Below are positions 29,515 through 39,621 of a stretch of DNA of 64,000 nt, piece after piece. How positions within the stretch are numbered: the stretch's first letter is position 1; every line of letters begins with the position of its first letter. Source of the stretch: a bacterium (GTDB taxonomy: Bacteria; Bacillota; Bacilli; Lactobacillales; Streptococcaceae); contig CAJNBV010000009.1 of NCBI GenBank assembly GCA_905221095.1, positions 6,963-70,962 on the forward strand, read 5' to 3'. Both the position numbers and the translations under genes were made by a program. Under the pieces are notes generated by a model, which worked only from the letters and a program-made list of their open reading frames with translations, made no database searches and was not told the DNA's origin.

Positions 29515-30357
29515 ATGAGGAAAAAAACAATTGGTGAGGTTTTACGATTAGCTAGAATCAATCAGGGATTGAGTTTAGATGAATTGCAGAAAAAGACAGA
29601 CATCCAGTTAGATATGTTGGAAGCAATGGAAGCAGACGATTTCGATCAACTTCCAAGTCCTTTTTACACACGCTCTTTCTTGAGAAAATATGCATGGGCT
29701 GTTGAGTTAGATGACCAAATTGTTTTGGATGCTTATGATTCTGGGAGTATGATTACTTATGAGGAAGTAGATGTTGATGAAGATGAGTTGACAGGGCGCA
29801 GACGTTCAAGTAAGAAAAATAAGAAAAAAACATCATTTTTACCTTTATTTTATTTTATCCTTTTTGCCTTATCGATTTTAATTTTTGTGACCTATTATGT
29901 TTGGAACTATATTCAAACTCAACCAGAGGGGTCTTCTCTTTCTAATTACAGTGTGGTTCAATCAACAAGTTCAATAAGTTCAACTAGCTCTGTTCCCCAC
30001 TCTTCAAGTAGTAGTTTATCTAGCAGTTCTTCCAGTGCAGAACCATCTATAACGGTATCGGGTGAAGGAAATCGAGTAGAAGTTGCTTATAAAACGAGCA
30101 AGGAAACTGCAAAATTGCAATTGGCAGTTTCAGATGTTACAAGTTGGGTTAGTATTTCAGAAAGTGATCTTGAGGGTGGTGTGACTTTATCACCGGATAA
30201 TAAAAGTGCGGAAACAAGCGTTTCAACTAAAAATCCTGTGACCATTACTTTAGGTGTTGTCAAAGGTGTTGCCTTAACAGTAGACAATCAGACTGTTGAT
30301 TTATCGAAATTAACAGCGCAGACTGGACAAATCACTGTAACCTTTACTAAAAATTAA
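29515..30357 (+). CDS. rodZ: Cell-shape protein RodZ
   Basis: 280 residues from ATG 29515. An ATG 9 bp earlier would leave only about 1 bp after the ribosome binding site AAGAAGGG, so the later start is used. N-terminal helix-turn-helix (about 5-70, IGEVLRLARINQGLSLDELQ), a basic juxtamembrane stretch (RRRSSKKNKKK), one membrane helix (about 112-135), a serine-rich spacer and a C-terminal beta domain (DUF4115). RodZ links the elongasome to the cytoplasm. The downstream genes include mreC and mreD, although MreB itself is absent in streptococci. Confidence 0.92.
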   Translation: MRKKTIGEVLRLARINQGLSLDELQKKTDIQLDMLEAMEADDFDQLPSPFYTRSFLRKYAWAVELDDQIVLDAYDSGSMITYEEVDVDEDELTGRRRSSKKNKKKTSFLPLFYFILFALSILIFVTYYVWNYIQTQPEGSSLSNYSVVQSTSSISSTSSVPHSSSSSLSSSSSSAEPSITVSGEGNRVEVAYKTSKETAKLQLAVSDVTSWVSISESDLEGGVTLSPDNKSAETSVSTKNPVTITLGVVKGVALTVDNQTVDLSKLTAQTGQITVTFTKN

Positions 30358-30367
30358 GGAAAAACGA

Positions 30368-30913
30368 ATGAAAAAAGAACAAATTCCAAATATCTTAACA
30401 ATAGGTCGAATTCTCTTTATACCTATTTTTATCTTTATTTTAACAGTAGGAAATTCGATAGAGAGTCATATAGTAGCAGCTATTATCTTTGCGATTGCCA
30501 GTATTACAGACTATTTAGATGGATATTTAGCTCGTAAATGGAATGTGGTCAGTAATTTTGGTAAATTTGCAGATCCTATGGCGGATAAGCTACTAGTTAT
30601 GTCGGCTTTTATTATGCTGATTGAGTTAGGAATGGCTCCGGCTTGGATTGTTGCAGTGATTATCTGTCGTGAGTTGGCTGTGACAGGTTTAAGGCTTTTA
30701 CTGGTTGAAACTGGAGGAACAGTTTTAGCAGCAGCAATGCCTGGGAAAATTAAAACTTTCAGTCAGATGTTTGCGATTATTTTCTTGCTATTACATTGGA
30801 CTTTGATTGGTCAAGTTCTACTTTATGTAGCCTTGTTTTTCACTATCTACTCTGGCTATGACTATTTCAAGGGTAGTGCCTATGTATTTAAAGGGACATT
30901 TGGTTCGAAATGA
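30368..30913 (+). CDS. pgsA: Phosphatidylglycerophosphate synthase
   Basis: 181 residues with about four or five membrane helices. The CDP-alcohol phosphotransferase motif is complete: DGYLAR, eight residues, then GKFADPMAD. It makes phosphatidylglycerol phosphate from CDP-diacylglycerol and glycerol-3-phosphate. It overlaps ecfA1 by 4 bp (ATGA). The operon rodZ-pgsA-ecfA1-ecfA2-ecfT is tightly packed and conserved. Confidence 0.97.
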   Translation: MKKEQIPNILTIGRILFIPIFIFILTVGNSIESHIVAAIIFAIASITDYLDGYLARKWNVVSNFGKFADPMADKLLVMSAFIMLIELGMAPAWIVAVIICRELAVTGLRLLLVETGGTVLAAAMPGKIKTFSQMFAIIFLLLHWTLIGQVLLYVALFFTIYSGYDYFKGSAYVFKGTFGSK

Positions 30914-31737
30914 AATCAATAATTGATGTACAAAATCTTTCTTTTCGCTATAAAGAAAATCAGAAATACTACGATGTGAAGGATATTACGTTTCACGTGA
31001 AACGTGGAGAATGGCTTTCGATTGTAGGGCACAATGGTAGTGGTAAATCAACGACTGTACGATTAATTGATGGCTTACTGGAAGCAGAATCTGGAGAGAT
31101 TGTAATCGATGGCCAACGGCTGACTGAGGAAAATGTTTGGAACATACGTCGTCAAATCGGTATGGTTTTTCAAAATCCAGACAATCAATTTGTTGGAGCG
31201 ACTGTTGAAGATGACGTTGCCTTTGGTTTGGAAAATCAGGGACTTTCTCGTCAAGAAATGAAAAAGAGAGTGGAGGAAGCTCTGGATTTGGTTGGCATGT
31301 TGGACTTTAAAAAGAGAGAGCCAGCGCGTTTATCGGGTGGCCAAAAGCAACGTGTGGCTATTGCAGGTGTTGTAGCCCTAAGACCAGCTATTTTAATCCT
31401 AGATGAAGCAACGAGTATGTTGGATCCTGAGGGTCGTAGAGAACTTATTGAGACAGTAAAAGGAATTCGAAAAGACTATGATATGACGGTCATTTCCATT
31501 ACACATGATTTGGAAGAAGTTGCCATGAGTGATCGTGTATTGGTCATGAAAAAAGGGTCAATTGAATCAACTAGTAGTCCAAGAGAGCTTTTCTCTCGAA
31601 ATGATTTAGATCAAATTGGATTAGACGATCCTTTTGCCAATCAATTAAAAAATTCTTTGAGCCAGAATGGCTATGATTTGCCTGGAAATTATTTGACAGA
31701 AAGTGAGCTAGAGGATAAGCTATGGGAATTGCTCTAG
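30910..31737 (+). CDS. ecfA1: ECF transporter ATPase EcfA1
   Basis: 275 residues. Walker [10 protein letters not shown] near residue 38-46, signature LSGGQKQR, Walker [14 protein letters not shown] and the D-loop are present. With EcfA2 and EcfT it powers uptake by many vitamin-specific S components. It overlaps ecfA2 by 16 bp. The stretch coding for residues 27-32 contains a perfect parS site. The Q-loop and catalytic glutamate (DEAT) are normal. Confidence 0.96.
   Translation: MKSIIDVQNLSFRYKENQKYYDVKDITFHVKRGEWLSIVGHNGSGKSTTVRLIDGLLEAESGEIVIDGQRLTEENVWNIRRQIGMVFQNPDNQFVGATVEDDVAFGLENQGLSRQEMKKRVEEALDLVGMLDFKKREPARLSGGQKQRVAIAGVVALRPAILILDEATSMLDPEGRRELIETVKGIRKDYDMTVISITHDLEEVAMSDRVLVMKKGSIESTSSPRELFSRNDLDQIGLDDPFANQLKNSLSQNGYDLPGNYLTESELEDKLWELL
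30989..31004. other. parS site inside ecfA1
   Basis: CGTTTCACGTGAAACG is a perfect 16-bp palindrome with the exact core GTTTCACGTGAAAC. It encodes part of the FHVKR segment of EcfA1. It lies about 22 kb from oriC on the same side as comCDE. Confidence 0.93.
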
Positions 31738-32561
31738 AAAATGTGAGTTTTACATATCAAGAAGGGACTCCTTTAGCTTCAATAGCTTTGTCGGATGTTT
31801 CTTTGACGATTGAAGATGGTTCTTATACGGCCTTAATTGGGCACACAGGTAGCGGTAAATCAACTATTTTACAACTATTAAATGGGTTATTGGTGCCAAG
31901 TCAAGGAACTGTGCGAGTTTTTGATACCTTAATCACTTCGACTTCTAAAAACAAGGATATTCGTCAAATTAGAAAACAGGTTGGCTTGGTATTTCAGTTT
32001 GCTGAAAATCAGATTTTTGAAGAAACGGTTTTGAAAGACGTTGCTTTTGGACCGCAAAATTTTGGAGTTTCTGAAGAAGATGCGGAGCAGATTGCGCGTG
32101 AAAAACTGGCTCTGGTTGGAATTGATGAATCACTTTTTGATCGTAGCCCGTTTGAGTTGTCAGGTGGACAAATGAGACGTGTCGCCATTGCAGGCATACT
32201 TGCCATGAAGCCAGCAATATTAGTCTTAGATGAGCCCACGGCAGGTCTAGATCCCCTGGGGAGAAAAGAGTTGATGACCCTGTTCAAAAAACTTCACCAG
32301 TCAGGGATGACCATTGTCTTAGTAACGCATTTGATGGATGATGTTGCTGAATATGCGAATCAAGTCTATGTGATGGAAAAGGGACGTTTAGTGAAGGGTG
32401 GCAAACCAAGTGATGTCTTTCAAGATGTTGTTTTTATGGAAGAAGTGCAGTTGGGAGTACCTAAGATTACAGCTTTTTGTAAACGATTGGTTGATAGAGG
32501 CGTGTCATTTAAACGATTACCGATTAAGATAGAGGAGTTCAAGGAGTCGCTAAATGGATAG
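31722..32561 (+). CDS. ecfA2: ECF transporter ATPase EcfA2
   Basis: 279 residues. Walker [10 protein letters not shown], signature LSGGQMRR and Walker [13 protein letters not shown] are all present. It forms the asymmetric ATPase pair with EcfA1. Start ATG at 31722 overlaps ecfA1, end overlaps ecfT by 8 bp. The general transporter supports vitamin S components coded elsewhere in the genome. Confidence 0.96.
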   Translation: MGIALENVSFTYQEGTPLASIALSDVSLTIEDGSYTALIGHTGSGKSTILQLLNGLLVPSQGTVRVFDTLITSTSKNKDIRQIRKQVGLVFQFAENQIFEETVLKDVAFGPQNFGVSEEDAEQIAREKLALVGIDESLFDRSPFELSGGQMRRVAIAGILAMKPAILVLDEPTAGLDPLGRKELMTLFKKLHQSGMTIVLVTHLMDDVAEYANQVYVMEKGRLVKGGKPSDVFQDVVFMEEVQLGVPKITAFCKRLVDRGVSFKRLPIKIEEFKESLNG

Positions 32562-33348
32562 TATGATTTTGGGGCGTTATATCCCAGGGGATTCGATTGT
32601 TCACCGGTTGGACCCACGTAGCAAATTGCTGGCTATGATGCTACTGATTTTGATCGTTTTTTGGGCTAATAATCCTTTGACGAATCTGATTCTTTTTATA
32701 GCAACAGGGATATTTATTGCCTTGTCAGGAGTATCTCTTTCATTTTTTATTCAGGGCTTGAAGTCTATGTTTTTCTTGATTGCCTTCACAACTATTTTTC
32801 AACTGTTTTTCATTTCTAGTGGGAATGTTTTATTTGAGTTTTCGTTTGTGAGAATCACGGATTATGCTTTGCAACAAGCCGGAATTATTTTTTGTCGCTT
32901 TGTATTAATTATTTTCTTTTCAACTTTGTTAACCTTAACGACTATGCCATTAAGTTTGGCATCAGCTGTTGAAGCTTTGTTAGCGCCTTTAAAACGTGTG
33001 AAAGTTCCAGTTCATGAAATTGGATTGATGCTGTCCATGAGTCTACGTTTTGTCCCAACCTTGATGGATGATACGACGCGGATTATGAATGCACAGAAAG
33101 CGCGTGGAGTGGATTTTGGTGAAGGAAGCATTGTTCAAAAAGTAAAGGCGATGATTCCCATTTTGATTCCTCTTTTTGCGACAAGTTTAAAACGTGCGGA
33201 TTCCTTGGCTATCGCCATGGAAGCGCGTGGTTATCAGGGTGGAAAAGGTAGAAGTCAATACCGACAATTGAAATGGACGCGAAAGGATACGCTGACCATT
33301 CTTGTTATTCTTGTACTTGGTTGTTGCTTATTTTTCTTAAAATCTTAG
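32554..33348 (+). CDS. ecfT: ECF transporter transmembrane protein EcfT
   Basis: 264 residues with about five or six membrane helices. Two short Ala-Arg-Gly motifs, AQKARGVD and MEARGY, are the coupling helices that contact EcfA1/A2. It closes the ecf operon. A weak inverted repeat (GTTAC/GTAAC followed by a T run at about 33373-33390) follows, and then mreC. Confidence 0.95.
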   Translation: MDSMILGRYIPGDSIVHRLDPRSKLLAMMLLILIVFWANNPLTNLILFIATGIFIALSGVSLSFFIQGLKSMFFLIAFTTIFQLFFISSGNVLFEFSFVRITDYALQQAGIIFCRFVLIIFFSTLLTLTTMPLSLASAVEALLAPLKRVKVPVHEIGLMLSMSLRFVPTLMDDTTRIMNAQKARGVDFGEGSIVQKVKAMIPILIPLFATSLKRADSLAIAMEARGYQGGKGRSQYRQLKWTRKDTLTILVILVLGCCLFFLKS

Positions 33349-33407
33349 TAGCTTTCAGGAATTTATAAAAAAGTTACTGTAACAGTTTTTGATATAAAGG
33401 TAGGGAT

Positions 33408-34226
33408 ATGAACCGTTTTAAAAAATCAAAATATGTCATTATTGTTTTTGTCACTGTTCTGCTTGTGTCAGCTCTCTTAGCGACGACTTATTCAAGCGCA
33501 ATTGTGACGAAATTAGGAGATGGAATCTCATTGGTTGATAGGGTTGTGCAAAAACCTTTTCAGTGGTTTGATTCTGTCAAATCAGATTTGGCTCATTTGA
33601 CAAGAACATATAATGAAAATGAAAGTTTGAAGAAACAGATTTACCAGTTAGAAGTTAAATCAAATGAGGCGGAAAGTTTAAAGACAGAAAATGAGCAACT
33701 GCGCCAATTGCTTGATATGAAGTCTAAATTGCAAGCCACAAAGACTTTGGCAGCAGATGTTATTATGCGTTCTCCGGTATCTTGGAAGCAGGAATTGACC
33801 TTAGATGTAGGTAAATCAAAAGGGGCTTCTGAGAACATGTTAGCTATTGCAAATGGTGGTTTGATTGGGAGCGTTTCAAAAGTAGAGGAGAACTCTACTA
33901 TGGTTAACCTTCTGACAAATACGGAAAATGCTGATAAGATTTCTGTTAAAATTCAACACGGCACTACTACAATTTATGGAATTATTGTTGGCTACGACAA
34001 GGAAAATGAAGTTCTTAAAATCAGTCAATTAAATAGCAATAGCGATATTAGTGCAGGCGATAAGGTGACAACGGGTGGATTAGGAAACTTTAACGTTGCG
34101 GATATTCCTGTTGGTGAAGTGGTTGCCACAACGCATAGTACGGACTATTTGACACGAGAAGTAACTGTTAAGTTGAGTGCAGATACTCATAATGTAGATG
34201 TGATAGAATTAGTGGGGAATTCATAA
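33408..34226 (+). CDS. mreC: Rod-shape/peripheral growth protein MreC
   Basis: 272 residues. One N-terminal membrane helix (about 9-29), a coiled coil (about 60-105) and the two-barrel MreC domain. MreC and MreD organise peripheral peptidoglycan synthesis with RodA and PBP2b in streptococci. A binding site AGGTAGGG precedes the ATG. The stop overlaps the mreD start by one base. Confidence 0.95.
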   Translation: MNRFKKSKYVIIVFVTVLLVSALLATTYSSAIVTKLGDGISLVDRVVQKPFQWFDSVKSDLAHLTRTYNENESLKKQIYQLEVKSNEAESLKTENEQLRQLLDMKSKLQATKTLAADVIMRSPVSWKQELTLDVGKSKGASENMLAIANGGLIGSVSKVEENSTMVNLLTNTENADKISVKIQHGTTTIYGIIVGYDKENEVLKISQLNSNSDISAGDKVTTGGLGNFNVADIPVGEVVATTHSTDYLTREVTVKLSADTHNVDVIELVGNS

Positions 34227-34720
34227 TGAGACAGTTGAAGCGAGTTGGAGTGTTTTTATTGCTTCCTTTCTTTGTTCTAATTGATGCCCATATTAGCCAG
34301 CTTCTGGGCTCATTTTTCCCCCATGTACATTTGGCTAGTCATTTTCTTTTTCTATTTCTCTTATTTGAGACGATAGAAGTATCAGAGTATCTCTACCTAG
34401 TCTATTGTTTTGTGATAGGTTTGGTTTACGATGTTTACTTTTTCCATCTAATAGGGATTGCAACTCTCTTATTTATCTTATTGGGAGCGTTTCTTCATAA
34501 ATTGAATAGTGTTATTTTGTTGAATCGTTGGACAAGAATCTTGGCTATGATTGTTATGAGTTTTCTATTTGATATGGGAGCTTATCTCTTTGCATTAGTG
34601 GTAGGTTTAACTGTAGATAGTCTGCCGATTTTTATCGTTTATAGCCTAGTACCATCCATGATTTTAAATCTTGTGTGGATGCTTATTTTTCAGTTTATTT
34701 TTGAAAAATATTATCTATGA
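34226..34720 (+). CDS. mreD: Rod-shape protein MreD
   Basis: 164 residues, five or so transmembrane helices, consistent with the family. It pairs with MreC. The gene is followed by a terminator that overlaps the WalR box of pcsB, then by pcsB. Confidence 0.93.
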   Translation: MRQLKRVGVFLLLPFFVLIDAHISQLLGSFFPHVHLASHFLFLFLLFETIEVSEYLYLVYCFVIGLVYDVYFFHLIGIATLLFILLGAFLHKLNSVILLNRWTRILAMIVMSFLFDMGAYLFALVVGLTVDSLPIFIVYSLVPSMILNLVWMLIFQFIFEKYYL

Positions 34721-34734
34721 GAAAGAAACAAAAA

Positions 34735-34778
34735 TGTAACAAAGGCGTAATATTCATTAGGCCTTTTTTTGGTATACT
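34735..34778 (+). promoter_or_regulatory. pcsB promoter with WalR (VicR) box
   Basis: TGTAAC-AAAGG-CGTAAT (34735-34751) matches the WalR consensus of two TGTAAY half sites five bases apart, with one mismatch. TATACT (34773-34778) is the -10; the -35 position is poor, as expected for an activated promoter. The essential pneumococcal WalRK system is known to control pcsB. Confidence 0.8.
34741..34770 (+). terminator. Terminator of mreC-mreD, overlapping the WalR box
   Basis: AAAGGC-G-TAAT and ATTA-G-GCCTTT pair with one mismatch and a loop ATTC, then TTTTTTT. Its left arm shares 11 bases with the WalR box. Confidence 0.75.
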
Positions 34779-34814
34779 AGTATTGTCTTTAAAAGAAGGA
34801 GTATCTACGTAATT

Positions 34815-35993
34815 ATGAAGAAAAAAATCTTAGCGTCACTTTTATTAAGTACAGTAATGGTTTCTCAAGTAGCTGTTTTAACAACTGCGCATGCAGAAAC
34901 GACTGATGACAAAATTGCTGCTCAAGATAATAAAATTAGTAACTTAACAGCACAACAACAAGAAGCCCAAAAACAAGTTGACCAAATTCAGGAGCAAGTA
35001 TCAGCTATCCAAGCTGAGCAATCTAACTTGCAAGCTGAAAATGATAGATTACAAGCAGAATCCAAAAAACTTGAGAGTGAGATTACAGAACTTTCTAAAA
35101 ACATTGTATCTCGCAATGATTCTTTGGAAAAACAAGCTCGCAGTGCTCAAACAAATGGAGCGGCAACTAGCTACATCAATACAATTGTAAACTCAAAATC
35201 AATTACAGAAGCTATTTCACGTGTTGCAGCAATGAGTGAAATCGTATCTGCTAACAACAAAATGTTGGAACAACAAAAAGCAGATAAAAAAGCAATTTCT
35301 GAGAAGCAAGTGGCAAACAATGACGCAATTAATACAGTTATTGCAAATCAACAGAAATTGTCTGATGATGCACAAGCTCTAACAACGAAACAAGCTGAGT
35401 TGAAAGCTGCAGAATTAAATCTTGCTGCTGAAAAAGCGACAGCAGAAGATGAAAAAGCAAGTTTGCTAGAGAAAAAAGCAGAAGCAGAAGCGGCAGCAAA
35501 AGCAGCAGCAGCGGCAGAGACAGCTTATAAAGAAAAACAAGCTAGCCAACAACAATCAGTACTTGCTTCAGCAAACACTAACTTAACAGCTCAAGTGCAA
35601 GCAGTATCTGAATCTGCGGCAGCACCTGTCCGTGCAAAAGTTCGTCCAACATACAGTACAAATGCTTCAAGTTATCCAATTGGAGAATGTACATGGGGAG
35701 TTAAAACATTAGCACCTTGGGCTGGAGACTATTGGGGTAATGGAGCACAGTGGGCTACAAGTGCAGCTGCTGCAGGATTCCGTACAGGTTCAACACCTCA
35801 AGTTGGTGCGATTGCATGTTGGAACGATGGTGGATATGGACACGTAGCGGTAGTTACAGCTGTTTCATCATCAACAAGTATTCAAGTATCAGAATCAAAT
35901 TATGCAGGTAATCGTACAATTGGAAATCACCGTGGATGGTTCAATCCAACAACAACTTCTGAAGGTTTTGTTACATATATTTACGCAGATTAA
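34815..35993 (+). CDS. pcsB: Peptidoglycan hydrolase PcsB
   Basis: 392 residues. Signal peptide of about 27 residues ending in AHA before ETTDD. A long coiled coil (about 33-235) with leucine heptads, an alanine-rich linker ([15 protein letters not shown]), then a C-terminal CHAP domain. The catalytic cysteine is in [15 protein letters not shown] and the histidine in [11 protein letters not shown]. It splits daughter cells and is activated by FtsEX. Essential in pneumococcus and controlled by WalRK, matching the operator upstream. Codon use is that of a highly expressed gene. Confidence 0.97.
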   Translation: MKKKILASLLLSTVMVSQVAVLTTAHAETTDDKIAAQDNKISNLTAQQQEAQKQVDQIQEQVSAIQAEQSNLQAENDRLQAESKKLESEITELSKNIVSRNDSLEKQARSAQTNGAATSYINTIVNSKSITEAISRVAAMSEIVSANNKMLEQQKADKKAISEKQVANNDAINTVIANQQKLSDDAQALTTKQAELKAAELNLAAEKATAEDEKASLLEKKAEAEAAAKAAAAAETAYKEKQASQQQSVLASANTNLTAQVQAVSESAAAPVRAKVRPTYSTNASSYPIGECTWGVKTLAPWAGDYWGNGAQWATSAAAAGFRTGSTPQVGAIACWNDGGYGHVAVVTAVSSSTSIQVSESNYAGNRTIGNHRGWFNPTTTSEGFVTYIYAD

Positions 35994-35998
35994 TTTAC

Positions 35999-36028
35999 AG
36001 AGGGACTCGAATAGAGCCCTCTTTTTTA
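35999..36028 (+). terminator. Terminator of pcsB
   Basis: AGAGGGaCTC and GAGcCCTCT form a stem around AATA, followed by TTTTTT. It lies 6 bp past the pcsB stop. Confidence 0.85.
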
Positions 36029-36073
36029 TGTTTTACCGTGACAATCCCTATTAAAAAATTATATCAAAATAGC

Positions 36074-36102
36074 TTGAAAATATTGGAAAAGTATGGTAAA
36101 AT
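36074..36102 (+). promoter_or_regulatory. rpsB promoter and 110-base leader
   Basis: TTGAAA (36074-36079), 17-bp spacer and TGG-TAAAAT (36097-36102). The expected start of transcription is about 110 bases before the rpsB ATG, a long leader that could fold into an S2-binding autoregulatory structure. Confidence 0.7.
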
Positions 36103-36218
36103 GAAACTTGTCGTGTGAACGATAATACTCATTCTTGATGAATTGTGAGACAGTTGCCCTTGGGTCGTTTTGCGAGTTGAAGTCAAGAAGAGGAAAAAAA
36201 CAAAAAGGAGAAATACTC

Positions 36219-36998
36219 ATGGCAGTAATTTCAATGAAACAACTTCTTGAGGCTGGTGTACACTTTGGTCACCAAACTCGTCGCTGGAACCCTAAGATGG
36301 CTAAGTACATCTTCACTGAGCGTAACGGAATCCACGTTATCGACTTGCAACAAACTGTAAAATACGCTGACCAAGCATACGACTTCATGCGTGATGCAGC
36401 AGCTAACGATGCAGTTGTATTGTTTGTTGGTACTAAGAAACAAGCAGCTGATGCAGTTGCTGAAGAAGCAGTACGTTCAGGTCAATACTTCATCAACCAC
36501 CGTTGGTTGGGTGGAACTCTTACAAACTGGGGAACAATCCAAAAACGTATCGCTCGTTTGAAAGAAATCAAACGTATGGAAGAAGATGGAACTTTCGAAG
36601 TTCTTCCTAAGAAAGAAGTTGCACTTCTTAACAAACAACGTGCACGTCTTGAAAAATTCTTGGGTGGTATCGAAGATATGCCTCGTATTCCAGATGTGAT
36701 GTACGTAGTTGACCCACATAAAGAGCAAATCGCTGTTAAAGAAGCTAAAAAATTGGGAATCCCAGTTGTAGCGATGGTTGATACAAACACTGATCCAGAT
36801 GATATCGATGTAATCATCCCAGCTAACGATGACGCTATCCGCGCTGTTAAATTGATTACAGCTAAATTGGCTGACGCTATCATCGAAGGACGTCAAGGTG
36901 AAGATGCAGCAGCAGTTGAAGCAGAATTTGCAGCTTCAGAAACTCAAGCAGATTCAATTGAAGAAATCGTTGAAGTTGTAGAAGGCGACAACGCTTAA
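36219..36998 (+). CDS. rpsB: 30S ribosomal protein S2
   Basis: 259 residues from ATG 36219 ([19 protein letters not shown]), preceded by AAAAAGGAG. An in-frame ATG 84 bp earlier lies in the leader and is rejected. Standard S2 sequence with the acidic C-terminus of streptococci. It joins the 30S subunit late, near S1. Followed by tsf through a hairpin, the universal rpsB-tsf pair. Confidence 0.99.
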   Translation: MAVISMKQLLEAGVHFGHQTRRWNPKMAKYIFTERNGIHVIDLQQTVKYADQAYDFMRDAAANDAVVLFVGTKKQAADAVAEEAVRSGQYFINHRWLGGTLTNWGTIQKRIARLKEIKRMEEDGTFEVLPKKEVALLNKQRARLEKFLGGIEDMPRIPDVMYVVDPHKEQIAVKEAKKLGIPVVAMVDTNTDPDDIDVIIPANDDAIRAVKLITAKLADAIIEGRQGEDAAAVEAEFAASETQADSIEEIVEVVEGDNA

Positions 36999-37020
36999 TT
37001 CATATAAATAGTAATTACCT

Positions 37021-37055
37021 AGGAGGGCGGGGCTTAGCCCGGCTCTCCTATTTTT
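37021..37055 (+). terminator. Partial terminator between rpsB and tsf
   Basis: AGGAG-GC-GGGC and GCCC-GC-CTCCT pair with small mismatches around TTA, then ATTTTT. It lies between two genes that must both be expressed, so it is likely an attenuator that sets their ratio. Confidence 0.8.
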
Positions 37056-37076
37056 AAAAAATATAGGAGAATCAAA

Positions 37077-38117
37077 ATGGCAGAAATTACAGCTAAACTT
37101 GTAAAAGAGTTGCGTGAAAAATCTGGTGCCGGAGTTATGGACGCTAAAAAAGCGCTTGTAGAAACAGACGGTGACATCGAAAAAGCGATTGAATTGCTTC
37201 GTGAAAAAGGTATGGCTAAGGCAGCTAAGAAAGCTGACCGTGTTGCTGCAGAAGGTTTGACTGGTGTTTATGTTAACGGTAATGTTGCAGCAGTTATTGA
37301 AGTAAACGCTGAAACTGACTTCGTTGCAAAAAACGCTCAATTCGTTGAATTGGTAAATACTACAGCTAAAGTTATTGCTGAAGGAAAACCTGCTAACAAT
37401 GAAGAAGCTCTTGCTTTGACAATGCCTTCAGGTGAAACACTTGAAGCTGCATACGTATCTGCAACAGCAACTATCGGAGAAAAAATCTCATTCCGTCGTT
37501 TTGCATTGATTGAAAAAACAGATGCACAACACTTTGGTGCTTACCAACATAACGGTGGACGTATCGGTGTTATTTCAGTTGTTGAAGGTGGAGACGAAGC
37601 ACTTGCTAAACAATTGTCAATGCACATCGCAGCGATGAAACCAACAGTTCTTTCTTACAAAGAATTGGATGAGCAATTCGTTAAAGATGAGTTGGCACAA
37701 TTGAACCACGTTATCGACCAAGACAACGAAAGCCGTGCAATGGTTAACAAACCAGCCCTTCCACACTTGAAGTATGGATCAAAAGCTCAATTGACTGATG
37801 AAGTGATTGCTCAAGCTGAAGCTGACATCAAAGCTGAGTTGGCTGCAGAAGGCAAACCAGAAAAAATCTGGGACAAAATCATCCCAGGTAAAATGGATCG
37901 CTTCATGCTTGACAACACTAAAGTTGACCAAGCATACACACTTCTTGCACAAGTTTACATCATGGATGATAGCAAGACAGTTGAAGCATACCTTGAATCA
38001 GTTAACGCTTCAGTAGTTGAGTTCGCTCGCTTTGAAGTTGGTGAAGGTATCGAGAAAGCTGCAAACGACTTTGAAGCTGAAGTTGCAGCTACAATGGCAG
38101 CAGCCTTGAATAACTAA
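37077..38117 (+). CDS. tsf: Elongation factor Ts
   Basis: 346 residues. N-terminal UBA-like region [20 protein letters not shown], then the core that exchanges GDP on EF-Tu (contains TDFVAKN, the conserved TDFV loop). The length matches streptococcal Ts, which carries an extended insert (about 200-280). Highly expressed codon pattern. Perfect terminator follows. Confidence 0.99.
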   Translation: MAEITAKLVKELREKSGAGVMDAKKALVETDGDIEKAIELLREKGMAKAAKKADRVAAEGLTGVYVNGNVAAVIEVNAETDFVAKNAQFVELVNTTAKVIAEGKPANNEEALALTMPSGETLEAAYVSATATIGEKISFRRFALIEKTDAQHFGAYQHNGGRIGVISVVEGGDEALAKQLSMHIAAMKPTVLSYKELDEQFVKDELAQLNHVIDQDNESRAMVNKPALPHLKYGSKAQLTDEVIAQAEADIKAELAAEGKPEKIWDKIIPGKMDRFMLDNTKVDQAYTLLAQVYIMDDSKTVEAYLESVNASVVEFARFEVGEGIEKAANDFEAEVAATMAAALNN

Positions 38118-38123
38118 TCATAG

Positions 38124-38150
38124 AAAGGAAGCAAATTTGCTTCCTTTTTT
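38124..38150 (+). terminator. Terminator of tsf
   Basis: AAAGGAAGCAAATTTGCTTCCTTTTTT is a perfect palindromic stem with a T run. Confidence 0.95.
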
Positions 38151-38213
38151 GTATAGGGATTAGATTTCTCCTGAAATTGTTTTTTACCTAGCATCACTCA
38201 ATTAGAAATAGTT

Positions 38214-38367
38214 AATACTCTTCGAAAATCTCTTCAAACCACGTCAGCGTCGCCTTATCGTAGGTATATGTTACTGACTTCGTCAGTTCTATCTGCAACC
38301 TCAAAACAGTGTTTTGAGCAGCCTGCGGCTAGCTTCCTAGTTTGCTCTTTGATTTTCATTGAGTATA
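38214..38367. repeat. BOX element, A-B-C form
   Basis: About 154 bp, bordered by ATACTC and GAGTAT. The left module contains CGTCAGCGTCGCCTT, the complement of the known BOX-A core; the middle has TTACTGACTTCGTCAG (boxB stem) and the right has AGCCTGCGGCTAGCTTCC (boxC). The length equals 59+45+50, the sizes of boxA, boxB and boxC. These elements are scattered in pneumococcus and close relatives. It sits between the tsf and cysK terminators. Confidence 0.93.
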
Positions 38368-38371
38368 AAAC

Positions 38372-38392
38372 AAAAAGCCCTATAATAAGGGC
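38372..38392 (-). terminator. Terminator of cysK
   Basis: On the minus strand GCCCTTATTATAGGGC (stem GCCCT/AGGGC) is followed by TTTTTG. It is 17 bp past the cysK stop and touches the BOX element. Confidence 0.85.
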
Positions 38393-38409
38393 CAATTGTA
38401 TTTAGGAGA

Positions 38410-39336
38410 CTAAACTTCAAATTCATAGAGTGCTGTAGATAGATAACGTTCGCCGTTATCTGGTGCTAGAGCAAGGACTTTTTTACCTGTACCTAATTTT
38501 TTGGCAACCTCGATGGCTCCGTAGATAGCTGCAGCTGAAGAAATCCCTACAAGGAAGCCTTCTTTTCCGCCAATTTCACGGCCGAGTGCGAGAGCGTTGT
38601 CTGATGTTACACGAACGATACCATCATAAGCCTTTGTATCCAGTGTATCAGGAATAAATCCAGCTGAGATACCTTGAATTTTGTGAGGACCAGGTTTTTC
38701 ACCAGATAGAATAGCAGATTCGTCTGCTTCCACTGCATAAACTTTAATACCTGAATTTGCTGTTTTGAGTGCATGAGAAACACCAGAAATTGTTCCACCG
38801 GTACCAACTCCAGCAACAAAGGCATCTAATTCATCTTTACCGAAAGCAGCTAGTATCTCAGCTCCTGTTGTTCTTTCGTGTACTTCTGGATTAGCTGGAT
38901 TGTCAAACTGAAGAGGAAGGAAACCATCACGTTCAGCAGCGATTTCTTGGGCTTTTGCGATAGCACCTTTCATTCCTTCGCTACCAGGAGTGAGGACGAG
39001 TTCGGCACCATAGGCTTGGATAATCTTACGTCGTTCAACACTCATAGTTTCAGGCATAACGATAACAACTTTATACCCTTTAGCAGCTCCTACCCATGAA
39101 AGTCCAATACCAGTATTTCCACTTGTTGCTTCAACAATAGTAGCACCCGGTTTTAGAATACCGTCTTGTTCAGCTTTTTCAATCATGCTAAGAGCAATAC
39201 GATCTTTTACAGAAGAACCAGGATTAAATGCTTCAAGCTTTACATAGACGTCCGCAGCACCTTCTGGTACAATGTTGTTGAGTTTAACAATCGGAGTTTG
39301 ACCGATTAGTTCAGTAATGTTGTTATAAATAGACAT
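38410..39336 (-). CDS. cysK: Cysteine synthase (O-acetylserine sulfhydrylase)
   Basis: 308 residues, PLP enzyme of fold type II. The PLP lysine is in [10 protein letters not shown] near residue 42 and the phosphate loop TSGNTG near residue 70. It makes cysteine from O-acetylserine and sulfide. The gene is alone, transcribed toward tsf. A -10 like TATACT is on the minus strand at about 39367-39372. A CysM-type cannot be excluded from sequence alone. Confidence 0.95.
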   Translation of the reverse strand: MSIYNNITELIGQTPIVKLNNIVPEGAADVYVKLEAFNPGSSVKDRIALSMIEKAEQDGILKPGATIVEATSGNTGIGLSWVGAAKGYKVVIVMPETMSVERRKIIQAYGAELVLTPGSEGMKGAIAKAQEIAAERDGFLPLQFDNPANPEVHERTTGAEILAAFGKDELDAFVAGVGTGGTISGVSHALKTANSGIKVYAVEADESAILSGEKPGPHKIQGISAGFIPDTLDTKAYDGIVRVTSDNALALGREIGGKEGFLVGISSAAAIYGAIEVAKKLGTGKKVLALAPDNGERYLSTALYEFEV

Positions 39337-39408
39337 ATGAATACCTCTTTGTATAAGATATCTCTAGTATAACGCTATCTATACCATTTGTAAAATATAG
39401 AAATCCTA

Positions 39409-39432
39409 TCGAAGTGATAGGATTTTTTTATA
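39409..39432. terminator. Hairpin upstream of cysK
   Basis: AAATCCTATC and GATAGGATTT form a 10-bp stem around GAAGT, with a T run on the plus side and only a weaker tail on the minus side. It lies between the cysK promoter and the end of the YigZ-like gene, so it may end that minus-strand transcript. The remaining bases up to 39621 show no gene that I can support. Confidence 0.6.
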
Positions 39433-39621
39433 TCATAGGTCTAAGCCATTAATTTTCAAGTGATTGTGATAAGCTAATTCTAGTAAATAGGTGTAAAGAA
39501 GAAAGTTATCCGTTTTCTTTTTGAATTGCTTCATTTTCTAGTAGGTCTTGTCAAACATCTTTTTATTTTGTTAATTGAAGTAGCGGTGAAAATGTTAGTG
39601 AAACACTGTATTATCCATTGT

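Noticed and set aside
36477-36896. Minus-strand frames of 130-140 residues inside rpsB
   Set aside because: Antisense shadows caused by biased codons in a highly expressed ribosomal gene.
38214-38367. First considered a RUP repeat or IS remnant
   Set aside because: The BOX-A core, the boxB and boxC modules and the 154-bp total fit BOX A-B-C; no transposase fragment or IS end is present.
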